This document shows positions 37,342 through 46,681 of a DNA stretch of 64,000 nt, one piece after another. Made by a program: the position numbers and the translations under genes. Below the pieces are notes generated by a model, which was given only the letters and a program-made list of their open reading frames with translations, searched no databases and had not been told where the DNA came from. How positions within the stretch are numbered: the first letter of the stretch is position 1; every line of letters starts with the position of its first letter. Origin of the DNA: Blastocatellia bacterium (GTDB lineage Bacteria; Acidobacteriota; Blastocatellia; Pyrinomonadales; Pyrinomonadaceae); assembly GCA_003168335.1 (NCBI GenBank), contig PMSM01000005.1:310001-374000 (forward strand), written 5' to 3'.

Positions 37342-39255
37342 ATGGAGCTGAATCCTAAGATACCTTCTGGCCCGATCGAACAAAGCTGGGATCGCCATCG
37401 CTCCGAGATGAAGTTGGTCAATCCGGCCAACAAGCGCAAGCACACCATTATTATGGTCGGCTCGGGCTTGGCAGGCGCGTCGGCCGCGGCTTCGCTCGCG
37501 GAATTGGGCTATCAGGTCCTGTGCTTCTGTTATCAGGACAGCCCGCGGCGAGCCCACAGCATAGCTGCCCAGGGGGGTATCAACGCAGCGAAAAATTATC
37601 GTAATGATGGCGACAGTGTCTACCGTCTTTTTTATGACACGGTCAAGGGTGGCGACTTTCGCTCACGCGAAGCTAACGTCTATCGGTTGGCCCAGCTCAG
37701 CGTGAACATAATCGATCAATGCGCGGCTCAGGGCGTGCCGTTCGCACGCGAGTACAGCGGACTATTGGATAACCGATCGTTTGGCGGCGCACAGGTATCG
37801 CGGACGTTCTACGCACGGGGACAAACGGGCCAGCAACTGTTGCTGGGTGCATACCAAGCTCTGGAACGCCAAATACATGCGGGCCAGGTCAAGATGTATC
37901 CACGCACCGAGATGCTTGATCTGGTCATCATCGATCACTGCGCACGAGGAATTGTGGCGCGCAATCTGCTGACCGGCAAAATCGAGTCCTACGTAGCGGA
38001 TGCTGTTGTCCTAGCAACGGGTGGCTATGCCAACGTGTTCTATCTTTCGACCAATGCTAAGAACAGCAACGCAACCGCGATCTGGCGTGCCTACAAACGA
38101 GGCGCGGCGTTTGCAAATCCGTGCTTCACGCAAATCCATCCGACTTGTATCCCCGTTAGCGGTCATTACCAATCGAAACTTACCTTGATGAGTGAGTCAC
38201 TTCGAAACGACGGACGTATCTGGGTCCCAAAGCAGAAGGACGACAAGCGTCCGGCGATTCAGATTCTCATGCCTGAGCGTGATTACTATCTTGAGCGCCG
38301 TTACCCGAGTTTCGGTAATCTTGTGCCCCGCGATGTTGCCTCGCGCGCCGCCAAGGAAGTCTGCGATGAGGGCCGTGGCGTCGGTGCACATGGTCTTGGC
38401 GTCTACCTTGATTTTGCGGAGGCGATCAAAGCATCAGGTGTCGCAGTGATTCGTGAGAAGTACGGCAACCTCTTCGAGATGTATGAGCGCATAACAGCCG
38501 AGAATCCCTATGAGGTACCCATGCGCATCTACCCGGCGGTGCATTACACGATGGGAGGCTTATGGGTTGACTACAACCTGATGAGTACGATCACGGGCCT
38601 ATTCGTGATCGGTGAAGCGAACTTCTCTGATCACGGGGCGAACCGCCTCGGAGCGAGCGCGCTGATGCAGGGATTAGCCGACGGCTATTTCATTCTGCCG
38701 TATACGCTCAGCGACTATCTGGCTACTGCGAAACTTGATAAGGCGCCCCTAGATCACCCAGCCTTTCACGAGAGCGAAGGTCAGGTTGCCGGTCGAGTGA
38801 AAAAGCTTCTCTCAATCAAGGGCAAGCGCACGGCTGATTCAATCCATCAGGAACTCGGCAAGCTGCTGTGGAACAACTGCGGCATGGTTCGCACCAAGCG
38901 CGACTTACAGCACGCGCTCGAAAAGATTCCAGAGATCCGCGAAGAATTCTGGCGGAACGTCAATGTCCTTGGTGTGGATGATGAAATAAATCAGGCGCTC
39001 GAGAAAGCGGGGCGCGTCGCCGATTTTCTTGAGTTAGCGGAGGTGATGTGCCTTGACGCACTTGAGCGAGCAGAGTCTTGCGGGTGCCATTTTCGGGAGG
39101 AGTTCCAAACACCCGACGGTGAAGCCCAACGTGACGATGAACACTTCTGCCACGTCTCGGCGTGGGAGTATGCAGGCGAGCAGGGCAAGCCGGTAATGCA
39201 CAAAGAACTTCTCGAGTTTGAGTACGTGACACCGAGCCAAAGGAGTTACAAGTAA
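37342..39255 (+). CDS. sdhA: Succinate dehydrogenase / fumarate reductase flavoprotein
   Basis: 637 residues, normal for the b558-linked type. N-terminal FAD fold [10 protein letters not shown]; His72 in [12 protein letters not shown] is the covalent FAD attachment site; substrate-site motifs are H-P-T-C-I-P and [16 protein letters not shown]; the FAD tail is [17 protein letters not shown]. Catalyses succinate oxidation (or fumarate reduction) on the cytoplasmic side of complex II. Its stop and the next start overlap (TAATG). Confidence 0.95.
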   Translation: MELNPKIPSGPIEQSWDRHRSEMKLVNPANKRKHTIIMVGSGLAGASAAASLAELGYQVLCFCYQDSPRRAHSIAAQGGINAAKNYRNDGDSVYRLFYDTVKGGDFRSREANVYRLAQLSVNIIDQCAAQGVPFAREYSGLLDNRSFGGAQVSRTFYARGQTGQQLLLGAYQALERQIHAGQVKMYPRTEMLDLVIIDHCARGIVARNLLTGKIESYVADAVVLATGGYANVFYLSTNAKNSNATAIWRAYKRGAAFANPCFTQIHPTCIPVSGHYQSKLTLMSESLRNDGRIWVPKQKDDKRPAIQILMPERDYYLERRYPSFGNLVPRDVASRAAKEVCDEGRGVGAHGLGVYLDFAEAIKASGVAVIREKYGNLFEMYERITAENPYEVPMRIYPAVHYTMGGLWVDYNLMSTITGLFVIGEANFSDHGANRLGASALMQGLADGYFILPYTLSDYLATAKLDKAPLDHPAFHESEGQVAGRVKKLLSIKGKRTADSIHQELGKLLWNNCGMVRTKRDLQHALEKIPEIREEFWRNVNVLGVDDEINQALEKAGRVADFLELAEVMCLDALERAESCGCHFREEFQTPDGEAQRDDEHFCHVSAWEYAGEQGKPVMHKELLEFEYVTPSQRSYK

Positions 39256-40010
39256 TGCACCTGACGCTTAATGTGTGGCGACAAAAGAATGCAAGCGTGA
39301 AAGGAAAGCTGGTTCGCTACGAAGCAGACGACATTAATCCGGACATGTCTTTTCTAGAGATGCTGGATGTTGTCAATTGGCAGCTGATCGGAAAGGGTGA
39401 AGAGCCAATCGCTTTCGAGCATGATTGCCGCGAGGGCATCTGTGGTTCGTGTGGCATGATGATTAATGGCGTTGCTCACGGACCGCGTCCGGCGACCGCG
39501 ACCTGCCAGTTGCACATGCGCCATTTCAAGGACGGCGACACCATCTACATCGAACCCTGGCGCTCAAGAGCCTTTCCTGTGCTCAAAGATCTGGTTGTGG
39601 ATCGCAGTGCTTTTGATCGAATCATTCAGGCCGGCGGTTACATCTCTGTTTCCACTGGCAGCGCTCCGGAAGCCAACTCCGTTCTGGTCACCAAACAAAA
39701 CTCGGATCTGGCCATGGACGCCGCGGCGTGCATCGGCTGCGGCGCGTGCGTTGCTGCGTGTCCGAACGGATCAGCATCCCTGTTCACGAGTGCGAAGATT
39801 TCCCATCTTGCCCTGCTGCCACAGGGTCAACCCGAGCGCGAAGGTCGCGTCATAAAGATGGTCGAGGCGATGGACCGCGAAGGATTTGGCAACTGCACGA
39901 TGCATCGCGAATGCGAAGCCGTGTGTCCGAAGGCAATCAGCGTAAACTTCATTGCTCGCATGAATCGCGAATATCTGCGCTCGCTCCTCAAAGGGGAGGG
40001 GTTACCTTAA
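39255..40010 (+). CDS. sdhB: Succinate dehydrogenase iron-sulfur subunit
   Basis: 251 residues. [2Fe-2S] ligands in [10 protein letters not shown] with the fourth in T-A-T-C-Q; [4Fe-4S] in [12 protein letters not shown]; [3Fe-4S] in [12 protein letters not shown]. Transfers electrons from SdhA to the quinone anchor. It overlaps sdhA by one base. The last codons and stop fall in a perfect 19-bp tandem duplication (39990-40027). Confidence 0.95.
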   Translation: MHLTLNVWRQKNASVKGKLVRYEADDINPDMSFLEMLDVVNWQLIGKGEEPIAFEHDCREGICGSCGMMINGVAHGPRPATATCQLHMRHFKDGDTIYIEPWRSRAFPVLKDLVVDRSAFDRIIQAGGYISVSTGSAPEANSVLVTKQNSDLAMDAAACIGCGACVAACPNGSASLFTSAKISHLALLPQGQPEREGRVIKMVEAMDREGFGNCTMHRECEAVCPKAISVNFIARMNREYLRSLLKGEGLP

Positions 40011-40027
40011 AGGGGAGGGGTTACCTT
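39990..40027 (+). repeat. 19-bp tandem duplication across the sdhB stop codon
   Basis: AAAGGGGAGGGGTTACCTT occurs at 39990-40008 and again, immediately, at 40009-40027. The first copy encodes the last residues (K-G-E-G-L-P) and the stop begins at its end. A recent slippage or duplication, with no effect on the protein. Confidence 0.95.
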
Positions 40028-40063
40028 GATGTCTCCGCGGTGACGGGTCTATTGGTCTCGATC

Positions 40064-40486
40064 CTATGACTCCTGCTTATCTCCGTGCGGCCAGGAAATC
40101 GAAAGCAGGAAGGCACTGTCCTCGACGGCCCTGACATCATGCGGTAAACATTTTTCGAGCACCAGTAAGTCTCCCACGGAGAGCTCGACTGTCTTCTCCG
40201 GCAATTGGACCATCAGTCGTCCGCTGAGGCCGTGAATCGAGATTCTGGCATCGGCTTTGTGCTCCTGCATCAGCGTTCCGGCCTTCATCAAGATCAGAAC
40301 GATTCTGAAATCCGGATATTTCACCAGAGTCGCTGAGATCCGCCCATCCTTCAGCCAGTGTCCTTCCCGGCGCAATCGTTCCATTTCGGCCGTCAGGTTA
40401 AATGTGAGCAGCGGCGCTGTAAGGGCTGCCAACTCCTGTTCCTTTGCAGTGAGTTCCTCGGATGTTTTCGGTTGAGCTTCGGTCAT
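40064..40486 (-). CDS. Cupin domain protein
   Basis: 140 residues on the minus strand, converging with sdhB. The C-terminal half is a small beta-barrel cupin: L-M-K-A-G-T-L-M-Q-E-H-K, G-L-S-G-R-L-M-V-Q-L, V-G-D-L-L-V-L-E and L-P-H-D-V-R-A. The motif-1 ligands are partly replaced (only E-H-K remains), so metal binding is uncertain. The N-terminal 60 residues are helical. Function unknown. Confidence 0.8.
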   Translation of the reverse strand: MTEAQPKTSEELTAKEQELAALTAPLLTFNLTAEMERLRREGHWLKDGRISATLVKYPDFRIVLILMKAGTLMQEHKADARISIHGLSGRLMVQLPEKTVELSVGDLLVLEKCLPHDVRAVEDSAFLLSISWPHGDKQES

Positions 40487-40597
40487 TACTCTTCACCTCC
40501 TCTTGAAGTATCACATGGATTGGAGACCATGGCTATCGTGTGATTGTCTTTAGCTTGAATCGCTCCGTTCGCGCTCGACGCGCCTCCTCATCAATAT

Positions 40598-40884
40598 TCA
40601 TAAGGAGGAAATGCTGGATGACGTCAAGCAGCGCTACCCGGCCCGCCATTACGTCATGATCGATGACAAGCTGCGGATCCTGACGGCGATGAAAAAGACT
40701 TGGGGGGAGCCGACTCACAACCATCTTCCCGCGCCAGGGACACTATGCGCTCGACCCCAAGAACATCGCCGCCTATCCTTCGGCTGATCTGACGATCGAG
40801 TGTGTTGGCGACCTTGTTGACTATGATCTGCCCGCCTTACTCCGAACCGCCGCAGGGGACCGTGGGAGATTAGAGGAACCGTGA
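40598..40884 (+). pseudogene. HAD-family hydrolase, C-terminal remnant with frameshift
   Basis: The frame reads H-K-E-E-M-L-D-D-V-K-Q-R-Y-P-A-R-H-Y-V-M-I-D-D-K, typical of the last third of a HAD-type hydrolase (the D-D-K loop near motif IV). At a run of six G (about 40702-40707) the frame must shift to continue S-R-L-T-T-I-F-P-R-Q-G-H-Y and C-V-G-D-L. The catalytic N-terminus is missing, so the gene is dead. Confidence 0.65.
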
Positions 40885-40933
40885 AGCCTACTTAACAACC
40901 GCATGACCCGGTCAAACCTGTTTGGATTGATAA

Positions 40934-41218
40934 AATATTCAAGCGCAAACTGCTGAAGCTTGCCAGCGTAGCGCGGCGCGTGTTTGGCGACCGGACGAGC
41001 GTGATGAGTTGGTGCGTGATGAAGATCTAACAGATGCAGAATGGCGTGTAGCGGAAGCCGTAGCTCGCGGCCTCAGCAACAAAGAAATCGCCGGCGAGCT
41101 TAACCTTAGCTTGAGAACTGTTGAAGGCCACATCAGCCGTATTCTCGACAAGAAGAATCTTAGTAACCGCGTTGAACTCGCACTCCACGTACGGCAGCAC
41201 AAACAAGCCAACAGCTGA
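40934..41218 (+). pseudogene. LuxR-type helix-turn-helix remnant
   Basis: About 94 residues reading L-T-D-A-E-W-R-V-A-E-A-V-A-R-G-L-S-N-K-E-I-A then L-S-L-R-T-V-E-G-H-I, a complete GerE/LuxR DNA-binding domain. Upstream the frame closes at a TAA (40931), and no start with a ribosome site is evident except TTG 41009. It looks like the last part of a longer regulator whose sensory half was lost. A free-standing HTH product is possible but unlikely. Confidence 0.6.
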
Positions 41219-41636
41219 GACTAAGACAGAAGAGCGAGTCATGTCACAAGAGTGCCGTGAGGCAAGTCTTCCTAGAGGCTTCGGCTCTCGTGCATTCTCG
41301 GGCTTCAAACAATTCGCCAAGGTTGGGGCATGCAGCGCCCACCTTCAAACCGTTTCTACCAACCAATCGCAACAGGCTCGCGCGACACTCAGAGCATTAT
41401 TGCCCCGACCATCTCACCATCAGTAACAAACTACATCCACTGTCAGGTAACAGGTGTTAATACGGGGGAATGCTAGGTGTTAGCACGCTATCCGCTCCCC
41501 CTCTTGGCGGGCTAAGGTACTCATGATCACTGACGGCGATAATTTTAGACGCTGAGCGACCGGAAAGAGTCTTGATCCGGTTAACGCTCTTGGAGTTGTC
41601 GCGGCAGCGGTCAACGGACTCTAAGAGAGGTCACCA
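41219..41636. other. Gene-free stretch
   Basis: About 420 bases between the LuxR remnant and the zinc-ribbon gene. No supported coding sequence; GGTGTTA occurs twice near 41453 and 41475 without larger structure. The promoter of the next gene presumably lies at the right end. Confidence 0.4.
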
Positions 41637-41942
41637 TTGCGAGAAGAAAGCGTTCAGGAGCCGGAAGTCAAATTGGATTCTGACATCATGGAGTCCGAGG
41701 TAGGCAACACTCTAAAGATGGAGAGGGCGAGGCCGTCGCTGAACAACGACAGCTGGCTTGGCATGCTGCGTCGATGGCTCGTGCCATGTCCTCGTTGCAG
41801 GGAGATAAGTTTCGTTGTCGGGATACGCGAAGGAGATCAACATGTATGCAAGGCTTGCGGTCACCGCTTTTCCGCCACCCTGATGCGCGTTTATGAAGAC
41901 CGCGATCTCATTCCTCGCGCGACCGCGCCGGATCGTCTGTAA
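41637..41942 (+). CDS. Small zinc-ribbon protein
   Basis: 101 residues from TTG 41637, with AGAGAGG about 7 bases upstream. C-P-R-C and C-K-A-C-G-H-R-F, about 20 residues apart, form a four-cysteine zinc ribbon in the C-terminal half, after an unstructured acidic N-terminus. Lies 23 bases before the next gene, so the two are probably co-transcribed. Function unknown. Confidence 0.6.
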   Translation: MREESVQEPEVKLDSDIMESEVGNTLKMERARPSLNNDSWLGMLRRWLVPCPRCREISFVVGIREGDQHVCKACGHRFSATLMRVYEDRDLIPRATAPDRL

Positions 41943-41965
41943 CGGATCCGTGGGAGAGAAGAGTC

Positions 41966-42481
41966 ATGTCATATCCGGCGCCGATAATAATCAACGAACC
42001 GAACTTGCGGTGGCCCATCTATCTTGTGGCCGCCACTATCACCAGTCTGCTAGTGGCGTTAGCCGCCGGCGTAATGCATTTTTCCGCGACTCGTCCACAC
42101 AAGAATATTGACGAGGCGCAGCGCCTCGAAAATGCAATCCGGCCCGGCGTGCCAGAGTTTGATCGATTTGGCGAACAAATCATTCTCGAGAACTTTCTGG
42201 CTGAGCAGACAGTTCACCCTTCCGATGATCTGACAATCGACATGACCGCAGTCATCAGGAACTCCACGGGACGAACCATTAGCGGCCTGGAAATACGCGG
42301 AGCGGTACTCGACGCCGAAAAGCAACCATCACGGGAGCGGACTGTTGTAGTGGTTCCGTTGCGGCGGACAGCACTTGAGCCCAATGAAGTGATCAGGGTG
42401 CGCATTGTGTTGCCAGGAGTTGGGCGCGACGAGGAACGCTCGGAGGTAATGATGGAACTGGCGGCAGTCCGTTTTGACTAA
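41966..42481 (+). CDS. Membrane-anchored protein with a beta-sandwich (DUF2393/FxLYD-like) domain
   Basis: 171 residues with AGAGAAGAG upstream. One transmembrane helix (about 17-40) anchors an extracytoplasmic domain with T-A-V-I-R-N-S-T-G-R-T-I-S-G-L-E-I-R-G-A-V, a pattern found in FxLYD and DUF2393-type domains. Many such proteins occur beside zinc-ribbon genes in Acidobacteriota, by recollection. Function unknown. Confidence 0.65.
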   Translation: MSYPAPIIINEPNLRWPIYLVAATITSLLVALAAGVMHFSATRPHKNIDEAQRLENAIRPGVPEFDRFGEQIILENFLAEQTVHPSDDLTIDMTAVIRNSTGRTISGLEIRGAVLDAEKQPSRERTVVVVPLRRTALEPNEVIRVRIVLPGVGRDEERSEVMMELAAVRFD

Positions 42482-42880
42482 TAGGACCAGGGATCAGATC
42501 AACTTGGAATCGTTTTGTTGGGAATAGCAGGGAGATTGATTGGGGGGTTAGCGAGGAGTGGAAGTAGCTGTTGCGCACAGTCCAAGAATGTCATGGCCCG
42601 ATGCGGAAGGTGCCGTTGCTAGTGCAGTGGGGCTCTTAAATCGCGTATTTGGATGGTAGTGTTTACGAGATAGTCGCGAACCGAGCCCACCGCTCTGTGA
42701 GAATCATCAGCAGTCGCGACCGGTCCACCAACGGTGAATTGCCGCGAGGCTCAAACCGGTCGAGGCAGAATGTTCCTGCGGAGTACAGGTCTGAAGAAGA
42801 CATTCGATGGAGGAAAGTTGCTTAAACCGGCCTTTCCTGTAGAGACGCGGTCTATGCCCGAGAATCGAGGAGTGCACATC
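42482..42880. other. Gene-free stretch
   Basis: About 400 bases. Frames are short and without domain similarity; the frame of the Rnk/GreA-like fragment extends back to 42734 but has no conserved features there. No hairpin or repeat noted. Confidence 0.4.
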
Positions 42881-43084
42881 ATGAAAAAGACTACGAATAA
42901 TCTCGCGACCATTTACATCACCAGTATTGATCAGGAGCACCTTGGCAGCTTAATTGAAATTTCTCGCGAGCGCGACGGCGAAATGAACCGCAAGTATTTA
43001 GATGAATTGGAGAGCGAGTTACCGCGATTGCGCCGTGAACTGTACTTTCCGCATTTGGGTTCCTGCAAACTACTTTCACTATGA
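42881..43084 (+). pseudogene. Rnk/GreA-type N-terminal fragment
   Basis: The frame from ATG 42881 reads I-Y-I-T-S-I-D-Q-E-H-L-G-S-L-I-E, then Y-L-D-E-L-E-S-E-L-P-R-L, the start of the nucleoside diphosphate kinase regulator (Rnk) family related to GreA. A normal protein has about 135 residues with a C-terminal FKBP-like domain; here the frame ends after 67 residues. The 3' end overlaps the convergent decarboxylase-like gene by 6 bases. Probably broken. Confidence 0.6.
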
Positions 43085-43399
43085 TCGCGGTTTGGTAGCG
43101 TCGTCTATCCAGGAAAGGCCTCGCATAGCTGCAGGCAATCCCAGCGTAGTGATGCTCAGGACGGCTACGTGCCTCATTTCATCGACCGTCACTCCGGCAG
43201 CCTTTGCGTTGCGGACCGCAGAGTGTGCTCCGCCTTCGAGACCGGCGCCGATCGCCAATGCGATCTTCACCAACCGCCGCGTTTTCTCATCGAGCGGCCC
43301 AGCTTTGTGGCACTGATCGCCTAATTGCATGAAAGCGTCCCATACTGCGGGGTAGCTGTCTTCAAATTTCTCAATCGATTCTGGAAGCTTAGTGCTCAT
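43079..43399 (-). CDS. Carboxymuconolactone decarboxylase family protein
   Basis: 106 residues on the minus strand. K-T-R-R-L-V-K-I-A-L-A-I-G-A-G-L-E-G-G and H-S-A-V-R-N-A-K-A-A-G-V match the single-domain CMD family. The AhpD-type C-x-x-C is absent (G-G-A-H-S-A-V in its place), so peroxidase activity is unlikely and the enzyme role is open. Convergent with the Rnk-like remnant. Confidence 0.9.
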   Translation of the reverse strand: MSTKLPESIEKFEDSYPAVWDAFMQLGDQCHKAGPLDEKTRRLVKIALAIGAGLEGGAHSAVRNAKAAGVTVDEMRHVAVLSITTLGLPAAMRGLSWIDDATKPRS

Positions 43400-43720
43400 C
43401 GCTTTATCCTTTATACAATTTGTTTATGCGGGACTGTAGCGCGCACATTAGCATATTGAGCAATGGATTCTAAGTAGGCTTCGTTCCGGTTTCGCTCTTA
43501 ATCCGCTCCAATCTCAAGTTCAGCACCCGCGGGGAAGTCCTCCAACTGTTTCTGGCTGCGAAATTCTGCGCAGGCCATCAGCCAGAATGCGAAGGATTCC
43601 TCTTTGCCAAACATAGAAAGGGGCTTATTCCTGTGAAGGCACACACTTTGCTCGCGTGATACGTTCGGTTTGGTGCGCCCATCTGGCGATGAGTTTCAAA
43701 GGACACATTGGAGGCAAACG
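43400..43720. other. Intergenic stretch before ric, with a possible 38-codon ORF
   Basis: About 320 bases between divergent genes. On the minus strand 43498-43614 could encode 38 residues beginning M-F-G-K-E-E-S-F and containing F-W-L-M-A-C-A-E-F, without a convincing ribosome site; I do not call it as a gene. The promoter and any operator of ric must lie here, but no known motif stands out. Confidence 0.35.
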
Positions 43721-44440
43721 ATGACGATTAGCTCGACCATGAAAGTGCGGGATGTAGTACTCGAACTGCCGCAGGCAACGAGAGTATTCGAGAAACTGAA
43801 CATTGATTACTGCTGCGGAGGCGACAAACCTTTAGGCGAAGCTTGCGCCATCGCCGGGGTAGAGGTCGCAAATCTGGAGCGAATGCTGGAAGAGGTTCGA
43901 CAGGCCCCGGGAAACGGCTCACTCGATTTTGCGAAAGCCACACTAGGCGAACTTGTCGGCCACATCCTCGATAAGCACCACGTCTATACGAAGGATGAGA
44001 TGGCAAGACTTGAACCCCTGATGGTAAAGGTGATCGAGGCCCATGGCGCAAACCATCCGGAATTACAGGGGATGGGCGGACTCTTCCAACAGCTCTGCGC
44101 GGATCTGAAGCCACACATGTTCAAGGAAGAACAGATCCTCTTTCCTTACATCGTCGAAATGGAAACATCAGCTCTCCAGAATAGGCCTGCGCCCTTCGCA
44201 CCTTTCGGCACGGTCAAGAATCCCGTGCGCATGATGATGATGGAGCACGAGACAGTCGGAGACCTCTTGCGGGAGTTGCGAGCGTTAAGCTCGAACTACA
44301 CAGTGCCTCCGGATGGCTGTATCAGCTACCAGACTCTCTATCGGGCGCTTGAAGCATTCGAGCAAGATTTGCATCAACACATTCACCTTGAGAACAATAT
44401 TCTGTTTCCGAGAGCGATTGAGATGGAAGGGAGTCGTTGA
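43721..44440 (+). CDS. ric: Iron-sulfur cluster repair di-iron protein (RIC/ScdA/YtfE)
   Basis: 239 residues from ATG 43721, with GGAGG 5 bases upstream; an earlier in-frame start (43670) has none. The N-terminal ScdA domain holds F-E-K-L-N-I-D-Y-C-C-G-G, and the hemerythrin-like domain supplies di-iron ligands in H-I-L-D-K-H-H, H-M-F-K-E-E-Q-I-L-F-P, M-M-E-H-E and H-I-H-L-E-N-N-I-L-F-P. RIC repairs Fe-S clusters damaged by NO or peroxide. Its stop overlaps the next start (TGATG), giving a translationally coupled pair, and it opens the nitrogen-oxide block. Confidence 0.95.
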   Translation: MTISSTMKVRDVVLELPQATRVFEKLNIDYCCGGDKPLGEACAIAGVEVANLERMLEEVRQAPGNGSLDFAKATLGELVGHILDKHHVYTKDEMARLEPLMVKVIEAHGANHPELQGMGGLFQQLCADLKPHMFKEEQILFPYIVEMETSALQNRPAPFAPFGTVKNPVRMMMMEHETVGDLLRELRALSSNYTVPPDGCISYQTLYRALEAFEQDLHQHIHLENNILFPRAIEMEGSR

Positions 44441-45009
44441 TGCCCATCGCGATTGGACAAAAACTGGAGAGCGATTTTCGCAATCCGTTGGGCCTGCTCA
44501 GCGACTGTCATCGCCGCATCGAACGTTTCCTGGATGGGTTAATCGCCATCTCGGAAGAAGCCCAGGGAAACAAACTTAGTGATGTGCAGCGCCAGCAATT
44601 CGAAGTGGGTCTGCGTTATTTCCGCGAGGCTGCTCCGAAGCATACGCTCGACGAAGAAGAATCGCTTTTTCCTCGGCTACGGCTGCACAAGGATGGTGAG
44701 AGCTTGACTGCCTTCGCTCTACTCGATGGTTTGCACGCTGATCACACGGAGGCAGAGATAAAGCACCAAAGGGTGGATGACCTGGGACGCGCGTGGCTCG
44801 CAGATGAACGGCTCTCGCCCGACAATGCCCGGATTTTCATCAGCCTACTTAAAGAGCTGCGGGCAACCTACGAAAAGCACATCGCAGTTGAAGACAACGA
44901 GCTGTTTCCGCTCGCGGGGAGAATTCTGGATCGGGCGGAGTTGGAAGCTATCTCCCAGGAGATGGGGGCCCGGCGCGGCCTCGTGGTTGGTAAGAGCACG
45001 TCGCAGTGA
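44440..45009 (+). CDS. Hemerythrin-like domain protein
   Basis: 189 residues, coupled to ric by a TGATG overlap, with GGAAGGGA upstream. H-R-R-I-E-R-F, H-T-L-D-E-E-E-S-L-F-P, H-A-D-H-T-E-A and H-I-A-V-E-D-N-E-L-F-P supply the metal-binding pattern of the hemerythrin HHE family. It may bind O2 or NO, or support RIC in cluster repair; the location, not the sequence, suggests the NO link. Confidence 0.9.
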   Translation: MPIAIGQKLESDFRNPLGLLSDCHRRIERFLDGLIAISEEAQGNKLSDVQRQQFEVGLRYFREAAPKHTLDEEESLFPRLRLHKDGESLTAFALLDGLHADHTEAEIKHQRVDDLGRAWLADERLSPDNARIFISLLKELRATYEKHIAVEDNELFPLAGRILDRAELEAISQEMGARRGLVVGKSTSQ

Positions 45010-45123
45010 TGAAGAGCCTCGGCGATCTATTCGTGTGGCACAGCGCGCTCGATAAATTGAGGTGAAGAACCGTCGAAGCAGACAACGCTGATTCTTAGTC
45101 GGGTTGAGGAGGTAAAGAAGTTT

Positions 45124-45462
45124 ATGGTCCGGAGTGTCGAACAAGCCCCGGTCGGAGCGCAACCGGCGCGGATAGCTGACTTAGTCGCCTACCAGGATGG
45201 AGCTGTTGTCAGCCGAGAGGTTCTCAGAAAGAACACCGGGACCGTCACGGTATTCGCTTTCGACGAGGGGCAGGGACTCAGTGAGCATACCGCGCCATTC
45301 GATGCTTTGGCCCAGACGATCGAGGGAGAATTAGAGATCGGGATTTCAGGTGTGCCACTGCGTCTGAAAGAAGGAGAAATGGTGGTCATGCCCGCGCATG
45401 AACCTCATTCACTGAAAGCGATAGCAAAATCCAAAATGCTTTTGACCATGATCAGATCCTGA
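45124..45462 (+). CDS. Cupin domain protein
   Basis: 112 residues, GAGGAGG about 11 bases upstream. Cupin motif 1 is partly kept (E-H-T-A-P-F-D-A-L-A-Q-T-I-E-G-E) and motif 2 reads M-P-A-H-E-P-H-S-L. Small cupins of this kind often sit in nitrosative- and oxidative-stress clusters; the activity is unknown. Confidence 0.9.
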   Translation: MVRSVEQAPVGAQPARIADLVAYQDGAVVSREVLRKNTGTVTVFAFDEGQGLSEHTAPFDALAQTIEGELEIGISGVPLRLKEGEMVVMPAHEPHSLKAIAKSKMLLTMIRS

Positions 45463-45516
45463 GTTGAAGGCTCTCTTCCCTGAGATCAGCCTGGGATCAG
45501 ATTGAGAGTAACTACC

Positions 45517-46104
45517 ATGACACATAGACGCATCGTCCACTCGCTGACAGTGTTGTCTGTTCTATTGGCAATTCTGCTTTTTGGGTCGGACAGAGCTCTT
45601 GCGCATTGCGACACGATGGACGGCCCTGTAGTCAAAGCCGCACAGAGAGCCCTGGCAACCAGAAACATAAACCTGGTTCTGATTTGGGTGCAAAAGAAGG
45701 ATGAGCCCGAAATCAAGGAACGCTTTCGTCAAACACTCGCCGTGCGGAGGCTGAGCCGCGAAGCGAGAAAGCTTGCCGACAACTATTTCTTCGAGACGCT
45801 AGTTCGTTTGCATCGGGCTGGAGAAGGAGAACCTTACACGGGCATACAGCCGGCCGGAACTGATCTGGGGCCGGTCATTCCGGTTGCGGACAAGGCGCTA
45901 CAAGATGGCTCAGTAGAAGCGCTGCTGAAACTTTTTCCATCCACTGCGAGCGCAGATATTCAAACACGTTTCAGAAATGCCATTGCCAGGAAGAGCTTCA
46001 ATGAAAATGATGTTGAGGCAGGACGCGAGTACGTCAAAGAATACGTCTCGTTGATGCATTACCTTGAGCACCTCTACGAAGAAAAACGGAGCGCATCAGA
46101 GTGA
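45517..46104 (+). CDS. DUF6448-like exported protein
   Basis: 195 residues from ATG 45517. Signal peptide (about 1-28, ending A-L-A-H-C). Mature start H-C-D-T-M-D-G-P-V-V, followed by I-N-L-V-L-I-W-V-Q-K-K-D-E and R-L-H-R-A-G-E-G-E-P-Y-T-G-I, phrases I associate with DUF6448, often found near respiratory and hemerythrin genes. The H-C-D motif could bind metal. Its stop overlaps the following start (TGATG). Confidence 0.8.
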   Translation: MTHRRIVHSLTVLSVLLAILLFGSDRALAHCDTMDGPVVKAAQRALATRNINLVLIWVQKKDEPEIKERFRQTLAVRRLSREARKLADNYFFETLVRLHRAGEGEPYTGIQPAGTDLGPVIPVADKALQDGSVEALLKLFPSTASADIQTRFRNAIARKSFNENDVEAGREYVKEYVSLMHYLEHLYEEKRSASE

Positions 46105-46587
46105 TGAAGAGCTTCAACGAACTGCTGGAAATCCATAAGCGGCTTGATGAGCTATTCCTCGAGCATCAGCGCTGGTTGTTGCGTTTAGATCTTAAAGGAG
46201 GCGGCCGCAGCCCTGGGGTTTTACACGATAGGGCTCTTCGCCCACATGCAGGACGAGGAGGAATGGATGATTCCAATGTATCGCGAGCGGGCCGAAGTTC
46301 CCGTTGGCGGCGCGGCTGAGATCTTTCTTGGCGAGCACGACAAGATGCGCCAGTACCTGCTTTTATTCAAAGAGGAATTGACGAAGATGGCGGAAGCCCA
46401 CGATCTCGAACGCGCCGTGATCTTTCTCCTGGACTCGCAGCACATCTTCAAGCGACTACTGGTGCATCACGACACACGCGAACGAAAAATGCTGTACCCG
46501 CTGCTTGACGAGGTCACGACCGAGCAGGAAAGGGAAGGACTATTCACAAAGTTGAAAGCGTCGCCGTTCGTGATGATGCAAACGTGA
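46104..46587 (+). pseudogene. Hemerythrin-like gene interrupted by a single-base frameshift
   Basis: Frame 1 starts at ATG 46104 (S-F-N-E-L-L-E-I-H-K-R-L-D-E-L-F-L-E-H-Q-R-W) and frame 2 continues from about 46190 (L-G-F-Y-T-I-G-L-F-A-H-M-Q-D-E-E-E-W) to 46587 with H-D-K-M, H-I-F-K-R-L-L-V-H-H-D-T-R-E and L-Y-P-L-L-D. Together they make a full hemerythrin domain. Removing one A from AAAGGAGG at 46194-46201 restores R-L-D-L-K-E-A-A-A. A true mutation, a sequencing error, or +1 frameshifting at an SD-like AGGAGG are all possible. Confidence 0.75.
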
Positions 46588-46681
46588 GCGGGCTTTCGGA
46601 TGTGCCGTTTGATGTGTGGAAGGTTTTTTGTCTTCTTGCTTAAAACTGAACGCGCGAACTTAGGAATTCAGATTAATCATC

